From Opitutales bacterium (GTDB lineage Bacteria > Verrucomicrobiota > Verrucomicrobiia > Opitutales > UBA953): a stretch of DNA of 64,000 nt. Below, piece by piece: positions 17,027 through 26,509 of the stretch (position 1 is the first letter of the stretch; each line of letters starts with the position of its first letter). The notes below the pieces were generated by a model, which searched no databases, was not told the DNA's origin, and saw only the letters and a program-made list of their open reading frames with translations. The stretch covers positions 62,001 through 126,000 of the forward strand of contig JAFXKI010000011.1 of the NCBI GenBank assembly GCA_017531845.1, written 5' to 3'. The translations under genes were made by a program, and so were the position numbers.

Positions 17027-20000
17027 ATGCCCGAAGACACACATTCGCCTGCCTCGCTCGATTTGACGCGCCCCGGCATCATTGAAGCTTCCGCGGGAAC
17101 GGGGAAAACATTCACCATCGCAGAAATTTATCTTTCGCTTCTACGCGGAGAAAAAACTTTTTCGCCCGGAACCCGAAAACAAACGTTTTCTCCGGACGAA
17201 ACATTTTCCGCTCCGCGTGTTCGGGAAATTTTAGTCGTTACTTTTACGGATGCCGCCACGGCGGAGCTACGTTCCCGCCTTCGGAAAAACGTTCGTGAAG
17301 CCATTGCGGAAAATCCCGAAAACGAAAAAGTGCGGGCAGCGTTGCAACTCGCCGATGCAGAATTCGACGAAGCCTCCGTATTTACCATTCACGGATTTTG
17401 CCTGCGTGTTTTAAAAGATTTCGGCATCTCCTCACGCACGGAAGAAATTCGCGCATCGGTGTCCGATGAGCTCCTGCGCTTTGCTACGCGTTGGCGCGCG
17501 CGAAAAATAACCGCCGGAGAAAACATTTTCTTTTCTGTTGAACCGGAAGAAATCTGTTCGGTGCTTCATCCGTTCCTTCAAAATCCGGAACTCGTTCCCG
17601 TTGAGCCCGACCCTGCCGACGAGCGAGCCTGCGCCCTTTACGCCGTCGCCACGCAAGCGCGTGAAGAATGGTCTCTGCGGCGGGAACGCGCGAAAGATAT
17701 TTCCTACGGAGAAATTCTCATCACCCTTCGAGACGCCTTGCGTGCCGACCCGAAACTCGCCGCACGCATCTCGGCGCGCTATCGCGTCGCCGTTGTCGAC
17801 GAATTTCAGGATACGGATCCGGTGCAATGGGAGATTTTCCGCCGGCTTTTTCTTTCCCGCAACAAGCCGATTTTCTGCGTCGGAGACCCGAAGCAGGCAA
17901 TCTACGAATTCCGTGGCGGAGACATTCGCATTTACCGGAAAGCCAAACGGGAAATCCTCTCCGTCGGCGACGGAAACGCGCTCACCCTCGGCGAAAACTG
18001 GAGATCGGAACCCGGCGTCATCGACGCGTTTAACGAGATCTTTTCCTTCGACTCTCAAATTCCCGAAACAGTTGATTTGGGAACCGCAAAAAAATCTTTT
18101 TGCGTTCCCGCCGAAATTTCAGGGCTACTCGATTATTCGCCCGTCGCCTTCCCTCAAAAAAAACTCAGAGAGGGATGTGATGTTTTTTTGGATACAAAAG
18201 AAAAAACCGTTGCGGCGTATATAAAAATTGAAGACAACGAAAGCAGCAAAGAACGGGGAAAAGAAAATGTCCGCAAACACATCACCGCAGACATTGAAGA
18301 CCTCGTAATCCGCCGGGGCGTTCCCGCCTCCGACATCGCGATTTTAGTATCCGACAACGATGAGGCGAACCTCTACCGCGCCGAGCTCGGCAAAAAAAAG
18401 ATTCCCGCCGCCACCACGGCGCGCGGGAACGTGCTCTGCGAACCGATTGCCCGCTCGCTTGCAGACATTTTACACGCAATGCTGGAGCCGCAAAACACAG
18501 CCCGCTTCCGCAGAGCGATAATCTCACCGTTTTTTGAAGGAATTGACCCAAGCTCCATTTCCGGAAACGAAGCATCAGAATTTGCCGACACCGCCAGACA
18601 GGCTTTTGCAGACGCTCACGCGCGCTGGGAAAAGAGCGGAATTCTTTCCGCTTTTCGAAAATTATCGGAAACGCTTCAGTTTTCCTCAGCTTTAACCAAG
18701 CAAAAATCGGCAACGGCTCAAATAACCCACCTCCTGCACTTAACGGAAATTCTGCACAGCCACGAACAAAAATCTTTGCTCTCGCCGCGAGCTCTAACGC
18801 GCACCTTTGACGCACTCATCGCATCGGCAAAACGCACGGACGACGCAGAAGAGCTCCGCCTTCGTGCCGATTCCGACGCCAACGCCGTGAGCATTCTCAC
18901 GATTCATAAAAGCAAGGGTTTGGAATTTGACACGGTTTTTGTGCCGTCTCTTTGGGCTAAACCGCTTTATACCAAACGCGGCGAAAAAGACTTTGTCAAA
19001 AGCACCGGAAAAGACGGAAATGCCGTTTTACTTTTTGACTCTTCAAAAGATAAATCACGCGAATTTATTACCGCCGCGCTTGAAGCCGCAGGAGCAAACG
19101 CCGCGTGTCTTTTTTACGTCGCACTGACACGGGCGCGTTCCCGGCTCGTCCTCTACCATGTTCCGCAACGCCGTTCCCGCGAAATTTGGAACTCTTACCA
19201 AAACCAAATTTTAAGCGTTGCCCTCCCGAAGCTTTCCGACGCGGGAACGCACTCTGCCTGGCAAATTCTCCCGGCAGAAACGCCGCTCCCGTATGCCGCA
19301 TTCCCCGAAAAAACAAACGCCCGAACACGCTCTGCTCAGAAGAGGATCACGGGGAAAATTTTATCCCCGGAAGAAGCCGAAGCCCGCTTCGCACGAGCCG
19401 AAGAAATTCGGAAAAAACTTTCCCGGGAAACCGAAAGCGTTTTCAGTTTTTCAAAAATTATTCACGCTTCCGAAAACGAACCCGCCGGATTTCTCCGCGA
19501 CGACGAAGGCTCCCCGACAGCGGGTAACGTTCCCGAACCCGCCGTTCCCGCGCCCTCTTCCGCCGAAAAAACTTTTCCGAAAAAACATTTTTTCGATCTT
19601 CCCGCCGGGGCGGAATTCGGAACACTTGCACACCTCATTTTTGAAAAAACGGATTTCCGCTCGCGGGAAAATCTTCCCGAACTCGTAAATTCGGTATTGG
19701 ACGCGCTTCCGAATCATCAAAATACCGCGCCGCGAGAACAGGAAATCCTTTTCGAAAAATTCTGCTCGATGACGGAAGAAAATCTTCAGCTCCCGCTGCT
19801 TCCCGGCAAGGATTTTCGCCTCGCCGCGCTCTCCGCAGAAGACGCCGCACACGAAATGGAATTCCATTTCCCGCTAAAGCAATCGCGTGATATTTATCCG
19901 GAACTTTTTCGCATTTTTAAAAACTGGGGCGGCATATACGCAGAAACGGCGGATTACCACTGGGCACCGACGAATCCCGCCAAGGAAAGCTCCCTGCACA

Positions 20001-20356
20001 TTGCAGGCATGATGACGGGCATCATCGACCTCGTCTTCCGTGCCAACGGAAAATTTTTTATCCTCGACTGGAAAACCAATAGCATCGCGCCGCCGGACGT
20101 TCCCGCAGATTTCCGCTTGAGCGAATCGGACGTGCGCCGTGAAATCGTGCGCCACGGATACGCCTTGCAATGGAGCATTTACGCACTCGCTCTAAGAAAA
20201 TTCCTTAAACAATCCCTCGGGAAAAATTACGTTCACGATCGGGACTTCGGCGGAATCGTCTACCTATTCGTGCGCTGGTGTATTCCTTTTTCGGATACAA
20301 AAAATCTCACGGAAGCAAAGCTCGATGAACTGGAGTATATACTCGAAGACCGTTAA
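17027..20356 (+). CDS. recB: RecB-like exodeoxyribonuclease V beta subunit (helicase-nuclease)
   Basis: 1109 residues. UvrD/Rep helicase motifs in order: IIEASAGTGKTFTIAEIYL (I, residues 18-36), VVDEFQDTDPVQWE (II, ~255), GDPKQAIYEFRGGDIRIYRK (III), ILTIHKSKGLEFDTVFVPS (V) and FYVALTRARSRLVL (VI). The C-terminal RecB-family nuclease keeps MTGIIDLVFRANGKFFILDW (~996-1015), with the catalytic Asp and the DxK in DWKT. It would process double-strand breaks. RecC and RecD are not in the window. The 3' end lies inside a 20-bp inverted repeat. Confidence 0.92.
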   Translation: MPEDTHSPASLDLTRPGIIEASAGTGKTFTIAEIYLSLLRGEKTFSPGTRKQTFSPDETFSAPRVREILVVTFTDAATAELRSRLRKNVREAIAENPENEKVRAALQLADAEFDEASVFTIHGFCLRVLKDFGISSRTEEIRASVSDELLRFATRWRARKITAGENIFFSVEPEEICSVLHPFLQNPELVPVEPDPADERACALYAVATQAREEWSLRRERAKDISYGEILITLRDALRADPKLAARISARYRVAVVDEFQDTDPVQWEIFRRLFLSRNKPIFCVGDPKQAIYEFRGGDIRIYRKAKREILSVGDGNALTLGENWRSEPGVIDAFNEIFSFDSQIPETVDLGTAKKSFCVPAEISGLLDYSPVAFPQKKLREGCDVFLDTKEKTVAAYIKIEDNESSKERGKENVRKHITADIEDLVIRRGVPASDIAILVSDNDEANLYRAELGKKKIPAATTARGNVLCEPIARSLADILHAMLEPQNTARFRRAIISPFFEGIDPSSISGNEASEFADTARQAFADAHARWEKSGILSAFRKLSETLQFSSALTKQKSATAQITHLLHLTEILHSHEQKSLLSPRALTRTFDALIASAKRTDDAEELRLRADSDANAVSILTIHKSKGLEFDTVFVPSLWAKPLYTKRGEKDFVKSTGKDGNAVLLFDSSKDKSREFITAALEAAGANAACLFYVALTRARSRLVLYHVPQRRSREIWNSYQNQILSVALPKLSDAGTHSAWQILPAETPLPYAAFPEKTNARTRSAQKRITGKILSPEEAEARFARAEEIRKKLSRETESVFSFSKIIHASENEPAGFLRDDEGSPTAGNVPEPAVPAPSSAEKTFPKKHFFDLPAGAEFGTLAHLIFEKTDFRSRENLPELVNSVLDALPNHQNTAPREQEILFEKFCSMTEENLQLPLLPGKDFRLAALSAEDAAHEMEFHFPLKQSRDIYPELFRIFKNWGGIYAETADYHWAPTNPAKESSLHIAGMMTGIIDLVFRANGKFFILDWKTNSIAPPDVPADFRLSESDVRREIVRHGYALQWSIYALALRKFLKQSLGKNYVHDRDFGGIVYLFVRWCIPFSDTKNLTEAKLDELEYILEDR

Positions 20357-20399
20357 ACAGGGAATCGGCAAAAGCGTTTTCCCTGTTTAACGGTCTTCG
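20344..20399. terminator. bidirectional terminator overlapping the recB stop
   Basis: Perfect 20-bp inverted repeat: CGAAGACCGTTAAACAGGGA at 20344-20363 and its complement at 20380-20399, loop of 16 nt. It sits between converging recB and the OPT gene and includes the recB stop codon. It lacks a long T-tract. Confidence 0.65.
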
Positions 20400-20414
20400 T
20401 TTATCGTACGCAGA

Positions 20415-22493
20415 TCAGAGAAGAATCGCCGTCGCTGCCATTGCAGCAAGAGCGCAAGCAATGGATTCGCCGCCGACTAAGCCGGAAGCAAGCGCGACCG
20501 AGTAGTTTTCTTCGCTTTTCGGGTGGAACTTATTCCATGCCCAAACCGCAATCGCCCCGATCGCGAACGATGCCGCATTGTTGAATGCCGCCGGGAGCGT
20601 AAGCACAATCCCCATCCCCATTGCAGACGGCATGTAGGCACGATATTTCGGGAAAAGTTTTTCGCAAATCGGAATCGCAATTCCGACGAGAGCGCCGATC
20701 GACATCGCCCAGTAAACCGTCGTCGGAAGTGAAATCAGCGGGTCATTTAAAAATTCGGCAACCGCCTTCCACATGCGCGCGGGCGGAGCCGGGTATTTTT
20801 CAAGGGCTTCAACGCTCGGAACGAGCAAACGCCACACGGGAACGGCAATCGTCGTGCCGATGCAAATCGCGAGCAACTGCGTCCAGAACTGGATGCGCGG
20901 TTTCAAGCCGAGAAGATTCCCGAGCTTCATGTCGGACATCAAGTCGCCCGACGCTCCGCCGGCAGCTGCCGTAACACCTCCGGTGATAAGGTTCGTACTG
21001 ACGTTCCCGCGAGCGCCCGGCATAACGGAGTAAATGAGCTGGGAAATTTTCCCCATCGCGCCGATCGGATTCGTATCGGCTTCCCCGCAGGAACGAGCGC
21101 AAATCAAGCCGAATGCCCCCGCAAGGAAAATGGCGAGAACGCCGAGATACCACGCCGTGTTAAACGCAAAGTGAAGTGTAACAATCAAACCGATTGCAGA
21201 CGGGATCACGCCGATAATAAACCATTTCATCGGCACTTCGACATCCGCCACGGGATCGTCTCCCGCATCGTTTTTCGGAGAACCTTTTTTCGGGAAAATC
21301 CCCGAAAACGCGCGCCCGATCGTGCGCCACTGGAACGCAAGCGCCGTGAAGCTCGACATCACCATAATCGCCGTTCCCATCCAGAGCGACCAGTAAACAA
21401 CACGGAACCCGGTGAAATTCCCCTGCGCATCAACAGAGGCTTCGATATTGCGGAAAATATCCGTTCCCGCGTTCAAAATATCCTGAGAAATCAGCCACGG
21501 AGCCACCCACCAATCAAGCACGATTGCCGTGAAAAACATCGTGAGCGAAACACGCAAACCGCAGAGCATACCCGCGCCGATGAGAAGCACGGAAGCATCA
21601 AGCGAAACGCCGGGCAAATTCGCATCTTCCGGAACGACGGCTTTCACGCCCTTGTCGGAAACCACCGTCGAACCTTGAATCCCGCCCCAAAGCTTGAGCG
21701 GATTGAGAAAATCGGGAAGCCCGATAGCATCGGGAACAAACGCAAAGCGAGTGCAAAAATCGGCAAATTTTGTTTTCCCGATTTCGGTAAACGCGCTCGC
21801 CAGCGTCGGAAGCTGCTTGATAATGCCGAGCACGGCGGCAAGCCCGAGCGCACCGAGCAAAGTGCGCACCTTGTTTTTCGTAACCGCGTTCCCGCTCGTC
21901 GCATAAAGCGATTTCAGTGTTTCCGCAGAGGCGATGGCGCTCGGGAAGCGAAGGCGTTCCTGATTGATCAGCGCGCGCTTCATCGGGATGGCAATGCAGG
22001 TTCCGAGCAGAGCACTGAAAAACAACGTCGGCACCATCTTATACCAGGGTGCGGGAACGCCTTGCAAAAGCATGAGCGCGCCGAAGGCGGAAACCACCGT
22101 GTGCGTTGTCGTCATTCCCGTTACGGAAGCGACAGATGAGGTCGCCGCGTTTTCCAAAACGCCCATCGATTTGATGCGCCCGCCGGAAACGGAACGGATA
22201 AAATTGAATACGACGAAAGAAAGAATCACGGCAACGAGCGCTATCCCGAAGCCCCATCCGATTTTCAGCGACGTATACATACTCGACGCGCAGGCAAGAA
22301 TTCCGATCAAACCGCCGAAAATCGCACCGCGCACCGTCAACTGCGGCTCTTTGTCCGCACGATAAATATGCTTGCGCCAATAAGCATCTCGCTGCTCCGG
22401 CGGAATTTTATCCAAAGCGAAGACGGAGGTATCCGCTTCCGGTTCGGAAACGACTGCCGTATCTGCCGTTGAGGTCGTATTCGATGTAGCCAT
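20415..22493 (-). CDS. OPT-family oligopeptide/metal-chelate transporter
   Basis: 692 residues from the ATG at 22493; a GTG at 22550 would add 19 residues without a membrane signal. About 14-16 membrane segments, with the family segments LTVRGAIFGGLIGILACASS near residue 55 and MPGARGNVSTNLITGGVTAA plus GGASGDLMSDMKLGNLLGLK in the second half. Such proteins import oligopeptides or iron-chelates by proton symport; the substrate is not readable. Single gene, transcribed convergently with recB. Confidence 0.88.
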   Translation of the reverse strand: MATSNTTSTADTAVVSEPEADTSVFALDKIPPEQRDAYWRKHIYRADKEPQLTVRGAIFGGLIGILACASSMYTSLKIGWGFGIALVAVILSFVVFNFIRSVSGGRIKSMGVLENAATSSVASVTGMTTTHTVVSAFGALMLLQGVPAPWYKMVPTLFFSALLGTCIAIPMKRALINQERLRFPSAIASAETLKSLYATSGNAVTKNKVRTLLGALGLAAVLGIIKQLPTLASAFTEIGKTKFADFCTRFAFVPDAIGLPDFLNPLKLWGGIQGSTVVSDKGVKAVVPEDANLPGVSLDASVLLIGAGMLCGLRVSLTMFFTAIVLDWWVAPWLISQDILNAGTDIFRNIEASVDAQGNFTGFRVVYWSLWMGTAIMVMSSFTALAFQWRTIGRAFSGIFPKKGSPKNDAGDDPVADVEVPMKWFIIGVIPSAIGLIVTLHFAFNTAWYLGVLAIFLAGAFGLICARSCGEADTNPIGAMGKISQLIYSVMPGARGNVSTNLITGGVTAAAGGASGDLMSDMKLGNLLGLKPRIQFWTQLLAICIGTTIAVPVWRLLVPSVEALEKYPAPPARMWKAVAEFLNDPLISLPTTVYWAMSIGALVGIAIPICEKLFPKYRAYMPSAMGMGIVLTLPAAFNNAASFAIGAIAVWAWNKFHPKSEENYSVALASGLVGGESIACALAAMAATAILL

Positions 22494-22649
22494 AGTAAAA
22501 GAGATAGATTCTGCCGTTTTTTGAGCGAGCGTGCAAATTTTATTTTTCACCGAATATTTTCGCCGTTTTCATAATGTATACCGAGGTTCAGAGATAGCCG
22601 AGAAGAACGCATGTGCCGTTGATTTTAGAATCAATGCCAACGAACGAAA

Positions 22650-22678
22650 CGTTCCCGCAGAAAATTTCTACGGGAACG
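22650..22678 (-). terminator. terminator hairpin from inverted CGTTCCCG/CGGGAACG pair
   Basis: CGTTCCCG (22650-22657) with CGGGAACG (22671-22678), extended by AGAA/TTCT with one mismatch. It is 3' of the PEP-CTERM gene; the U-tract is short. Confidence 0.55.
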
Positions 22679-22711
22679 CCAATCTATATATGAATTAATA
22701 TATCGCTGAAA

Positions 22712-23374
22712 TTATTTGCGGCGGCGACGCGAAGCCACAAGCGCCAACGCACCCAAGCCCGCAAGCATACCGAACGCCGACGGCTCGGGAACGGCGGTAA
22801 CGTTCAAGCGAATCCACGGGAGATAGTCTGAGGAGCCTCCGGTATAACCGACACCCGAATTATTGTCATCGACCTTTTTACTCCAAAGGTAATACGCAGG
22901 ATCTTCGCTCTTGGCGACAAATTTGAATGTGTAAGTTTTGTCTGTCTCAAGGATGAGTCCGTCAAAACTAAACGTTGAGGCGTATCCTCCGGCATTATTA
23001 CTGTCATTCGCCTCCGAAGCCGCTTGTGCCGTGAGAGTCTCTTTTGACGTAGCGATTAACTCTTCTCCATCGAAAACCTCTATTTCTGTCGCGTTCGCCT
23101 CAGTGGAATCGTAGCGCCCGCCAGATGCGGTCAAATTGAGCTGAATCCCGTTCAGATAATAATCAAGAGAGGAATCAATTTCAAAATCCGCGGAACTATT
23201 GTCCGTGAATCCGCTCCAACCAAGAGAAAGCGTGAACGCATTTCCGGAATTTTTTATCCAAACATTGGTTCCGGAAGTGCCGGATTCCGTTCGTCCGATA
23301 TAGTCAACGGATTCTGCGTTCGCAAAAGCAGTTCCTGCTACGGCAAGCGCCACAAGTGTAATGATTTTTTTCAT
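22712..23374 (-). CDS. PEP-CTERM sorting-domain secreted protein
   Basis: 220 residues from the ATG at 23374; a longer reading from 23434 lacks a signal at its start. Signal peptide MKKIITLVALAVAGTAFANA, a beta-rich mature domain containing a YYLNGIQLNLTASGGRYDST strand pair, then AVPEPSAFGMLAGLGALAL and an Arg/Lys tail. This is the same exosortase signal as at 15188 and 39537. The mature region resembles no enzyme I know; a surface or matrix role is inferred from sorting only. Confidence 0.9.
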   Translation of the reverse strand: MKKIITLVALAVAGTAFANAESVDYIGRTESGTSGTNVWIKNSGNAFTLSLGWSGFTDNSSADFEIDSSLDYYLNGIQLNLTASGGRYDSTEANATEIEVFDGEELIATSKETLTAQAASEANDSNNAGGYASTFSFDGLILETDKTYTFKFVAKSEDPAYYLWSKKVDDNNSGVGYTGGSSDYLPWIRLNVTAVPEPSAFGMLAGLGALALVASRRRRK

Positions 23375-23640
23375 AGTTGATGTTGTGTTAAGATTTAGAG
23401 AGCAGTTTACCTTCGTAAAAAAAAAAAGAGTCAAGCGTTATTTCAGCCCATTTTAGAGGGCATTTTATGCGAGCAAACCGCATTTCTGCTTTCGGATAAA
23501 AATCTCGCGTATTCCCGCTTCGTTGAAATCGGCTGCCGCGGAAAAACAGGGCGATTCCGAGAATACGGAAAAAGTCGCATCAACACGCGACGGAAAACGA
23601 GAGGAGAGCATGCGGGAACGCGGGAAACTAATCGGGCACG

Positions 23641-23675
23641 AAAAAGCCCGCGAACTTTTGATTCGCGGGCTTTTG
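23641..23675 (-). terminator. tRNA-Glu intrinsic terminator
   Basis: AAAGCCCGCGAA and TTCGCGGGCTTT around a short loop, with A residues on the left acting as a minus-strand U-tract. Same stem as the tRNA-Leu(GAG) terminator. Confidence 0.8.
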
Positions 23676-23679
23676 AAAG

Positions 23680-23757
23680 TGGCGCCCCTTCAGGGATTCG
23701 AACCCTGGTCGCCTCAGTGAAAGCGAGGTGTCCTAGGCCGGGCTAGACGAAAGGGGC
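23680..23757 (-). tRNA. tRNA-Glu(TTC)
   Basis: Acceptor GCCCCTT/AAGGGGC, anticodon loop CTTTCAC (anticodon TTC), T-arm AGGGTTCGAATCCCT, CCA encoded. The D-loop is two bases longer than in E. coli. Confidence 0.96.
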
Positions 23758-23829
23758 GTAGAATTGACTGTTTCAAAAGCATCTCAAAAAGCGACGTTCC
23801 CGTCAAGCAGTTTTTCAAATAAAATTAAA

Positions 23830-24477
23830 TTATTTTGTTTTTTCTTTTAAATATGCGATTAAATCCTGAATGGAAACGAGCGGGAACGCATACTTTTTTG
23901 CATATTCGGCGACTTCCGGCAGGCGCGACATGGTGCCGTCGGGATTTGTCAGTTCACAAAGCACACCGCAGGGTTTAAGCCCGGCAAGGCGCATAAGATC
24001 GACGGTTGCCTCCGTGTGTCCGGGGCGCTCAAGCACGCCGCCTTGCTTTGCCACGAGCGGGAACATATGCCCCGGCGCGACAAGATTTTCGCGCGAAGCG
24101 TTATCGGCAACGACGGCGCGCACGGCTTCAAGACGATCTGCGGCGGAAACGCCGGTGGTTACATTTTCCTTCGCATCGATCGAAATCGTAAACGCCGTTC
24201 CGTAACGGCTGGTATTTTCCGGAACCATCATCGGAAGATTCAGCTCGCGAGCTTTCTCCGGCGTAATGCAGATGCAAATGATGCCGCTACAGTCGCGGAT
24301 TTGCATGGCGATTTGCTCCGTCGTCAGCGTTTCCGAGGCAAAAATCAGGTCGCCTTCATTTTCGCGATCTTCGTCATCGACAACGAGCACGCCGCGCCCG
24401 GCGCGAATTGCCGCAACGGCGTTTTCGACACGGGAACGTGCGTCGGCTCCAAAATCTTCCAAAAAGTTTTTTTCCAT
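23830..24477 (-). CDS. ribB: 3,4-dihydroxy-2-butanone 4-phosphate synthase
   Basis: 215 residues, RibB domain only (no RibA fusion). [20 protein letters not shown] holds the acidic metal-binding loop; [57 protein letters not shown] and [14 protein letters not shown] follow in family order. It converts ribulose 5-phosphate to the four-carbon precursor of riboflavin. It stands alone, with no FMN riboswitch recognisable upstream. Confidence 0.95.
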   Translation of the reverse strand: MEKNFLEDFGADARSRVENAVAAIRAGRGVLVVDDEDRENEGDLIFASETLTTEQIAMQIRDCSGIICICITPEKARELNLPMMVPENTSRYGTAFTISIDAKENVTTGVSAADRLEAVRAVVADNASRENLVAPGHMFPLVAKQGGVLERPGHTEATVDLMRLAGLKPCGVLCELTNPDGTMSRLPEVAEYAKKYAFPLVSIQDLIAYLKEKTK

Positions 24478-24647
24478 AAAAAGAAATCGTTTTCGGATTT
24501 TAACGCAAAAGCACGGGAGCGTAAAATTGAAATTTGCCGAGGCGTGTGCTTCCGCAAATGTTTAAAAGCTGAGAAGCTTAATCAGCTTCGCCGAGAAGTT
24601 TTCCCTGTTTCGCATGCGAAACGACTAAACGTCTAAGCTCTTCCACT

Positions 24648-24673
24648 TTTGTTGTTCGCTCCGGAACAACAAA
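24648..24673. promoter_or_regulatory. inverted repeat upstream of serine dehydratase genes
   Basis: TTTGTTGTTC (24648-24657) and GAACAACAAA (24664-24673), a perfect 10-bp pair with a 6-nt loop, 70 nt before sdaAB. It could be an operator or a small terminator; no T-tract follows. Confidence 0.35.
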
Positions 24674-24742
24674 TTTCAATTTGCCGAAAAAACCCGTATG
24701 CGGTAGAAATCGGGAAGTGCGTTTCCGCCAGGTTTTACAGCT

Positions 24743-25426
24743 ATGAATACTTACTCCGCATTTGACATTATCGGCCCGGCAATGATCGGGCCGTCCAGCT
24801 CCCACACGGCGGGTGCCGTTCGGCTCGGTTTGCTCTCACGCGGCATTTGCGGAAGCGCCACCACGTTTTATCCGAATATTCTAATTGAGCTTCACGGCTC
24901 TTTCGCTGCAACGGGTGAAGGACACGCCACCGATCGCGGAATCGTCGCCGGACTACTCGGCTTATTGCCGGACGACGAGCGGCTCAAAGATTCACTAAAG
25001 CTTGCCCAGGCAAACGACATTAATATCGAGTTTCGAAAAGTTGATCTCGGTGTCAACGCGCACCCCAACACCGCACGCATCACCTACTTTTTCCCCAACG
25101 GACAGCAGCTTTCCGTTACCGGCGCAAGCATCGGCGGCGGGAACGTCCGCATTCAGGAAATTGACGGCTTCGAAACCGATCTCAACGGAGAACTCGATGC
25201 CGTTATTTTCTGGCACATGGATCGCCCCGGCTTTCTTGCCCGCGTAACCGGGCTTCTCGCCTGCATCGAAGTCAACATCGCCGCCATTCAAACCACGCGG
25301 CGCATGCGCAACAGCGAGGCCCTTACCATCATCAAAATCGATGCACCCCTGCCTGCCGACTGCATGAGCGTTTTGCGAAAAATTCCCTTCGTTCACCGCC
25401 TCCTTGCCGTCCCGAAACTCCCGTAG
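24743..25426 (+). CDS. sdaAB: L-serine dehydratase, beta subunit
   Basis: 227 residues. Opens FDIIGPAMIGPSSSHTAGAV, the SDH-beta signature, and ends with an ACT-like domain (WHMDRPGFLARVTGLLACIE, ~156-175). With the alpha subunit encoded 52 nt downstream it forms the iron-sulfur serine dehydratase that converts L-serine to pyruvate and ammonia. The split-subunit form is typical of Firmicutes and some anaerobes. Confidence 0.94.
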   Translation: MNTYSAFDIIGPAMIGPSSSHTAGAVRLGLLSRGICGSATTFYPNILIELHGSFAATGEGHATDRGIVAGLLGLLPDDERLKDSLKLAQANDINIEFRKVDLGVNAHPNTARITYFFPNGQQLSVTGASIGGGNVRIQEIDGFETDLNGELDAVIFWHMDRPGFLARVTGLLACIEVNIAAIQTTRRMRNSEALTIIKIDAPLPADCMSVLRKIPFVHRLLAVPKLP

Positions 25427-25478
25427 AAAAATCAGCACTCATCGTCGCTATTTTCTTCACATTTAATCCCTTTTTCCG

Positions 25479-26357
25479 ATGCACGATTACACAACAGCCG
25501 CCGAACTTCTCTCCATTTGCGATCGCGAAAAAATTTCAATCGGAGAACTCTCTCTCCGCCGCGAAATTGAAATATCCGGACGTTCCCGCGACGAAATTTT
25601 CGCGAAAATGAAAACGCATTTTCAGACAATGCGCACCTCCATCCGCCGCGGTCTGGAAATCCGAACGCCCTCGCCCAGCGGACTTTCCGGCGGAGACGCC
25701 GCAAAAGTTCTTGAATATGCACAAAGCGGGAACGCACTTCTCGGGGAAGATCTGACACGCCTCGTCGCCTACAGTTGCGCTGTTCTGGAAACCAATGCTC
25801 AGTTCGGGCGCATTGTCGCCACCCCCACGGCCGGCTCCGCCGGAATTGTTCCCGCCTGCCTCGTTTTACTTGAAGAAACGCACCATCTTAGCGAAGACAA
25901 ACTCACACAGGCTCTATTCACGTCAAGCGGAATCGGAGTCATCATCGCCGGCAACGCATTTCTCGCAGGTGCCCAAGGCGGCTGCCAAGCGGAAGTCGGA
26001 AGCGCGTCCTGCATCGCGGCGGCGGCAATTGTCGAGGCTCTCGGCGGCTCGCCGGAACGCGCCTGCGCGGCGGGAACGTTCGCGCTAATCAATACTCTCG
26101 GACTCGTTTGCGATCCGATAGGCGGCTATGTCGAAGTGCCCTGTGTTTCGCGTAACGGCATGTTTGCCGTCCACTCTTGGCTCGCCGCCACGCTCGCCCT
26201 TGCCGGAGCGAACCCGCGCGTCTCGCTCGACGATGCGATTTTTGCCATGCGCGATATCGGACGGCGCATGCCTCGCGAATTGCGTGAAACTTCTCTCGGC
26301 GGACTTGCCATCTGTCCGGGTGCCTGCACGCTTCAAAAAAGCTGCCGGCAAGGTTAA
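25479..26357 (+). CDS. sdaAA: L-serine dehydratase, alpha subunit (iron-sulfur)
   Basis: 292 residues. TAAELLSICDREKISIGELS start, then ATPTAGSAGIVPACLVLLEE, GCQAEVGSASCIAAAAIVEA, LVCDPIGGYVEVPCVSRNGM and GLAICPGACTLQKSCRQG. The Cys residues in the last three segments are those that hold the [4Fe-4S] cluster. The Gly/Ser-rich segment is the substrate loop. It partners the beta subunit 52 nt upstream. Such oxygen-labile enzymes suit an anaerobic or microaerobic life. Confidence 0.94.
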   Translation: MHDYTTAAELLSICDREKISIGELSLRREIEISGRSRDEIFAKMKTHFQTMRTSIRRGLEIRTPSPSGLSGGDAAKVLEYAQSGNALLGEDLTRLVAYSCAVLETNAQFGRIVATPTAGSAGIVPACLVLLEETHHLSEDKLTQALFTSSGIGVIIAGNAFLAGAQGGCQAEVGSASCIAAAAIVEALGGSPERACAAGTFALINTLGLVCDPIGGYVEVPCVSRNGMFAVHSWLAATLALAGANPRVSLDDAIFAMRDIGRRMPRELRETSLGGLAICPGACTLQKSCRQG

Positions 26358-26509
26358 CTCTCCTTCCGCGAAAGGCTCAACATATTGCACTAAAAAAACG
26401 GACAAAAGGCGGCACGTCTGTTTTTTACCGGAGAAGCGCGACCTTGACGCTTGCAACGCACAAACCGTGCCTCCGGAAAGGAATTCCCGCCGTAAAGCGT
26501 TCCCGGGGA

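Noticed and set aside
17027-20356. recB as an AddA gene
   Set aside because: The helicase start and the C-terminal nuclease segments suit RecB, and no AddB is adjacent; the choice is not fully secure without recC/recD.
21171-22139. 322-codon plus-strand frame opposite the OPT transporter
   Set aside because: Composition rich in Arg, His and Asn with no signal or domain; the opposing frame has a full OPT protein.
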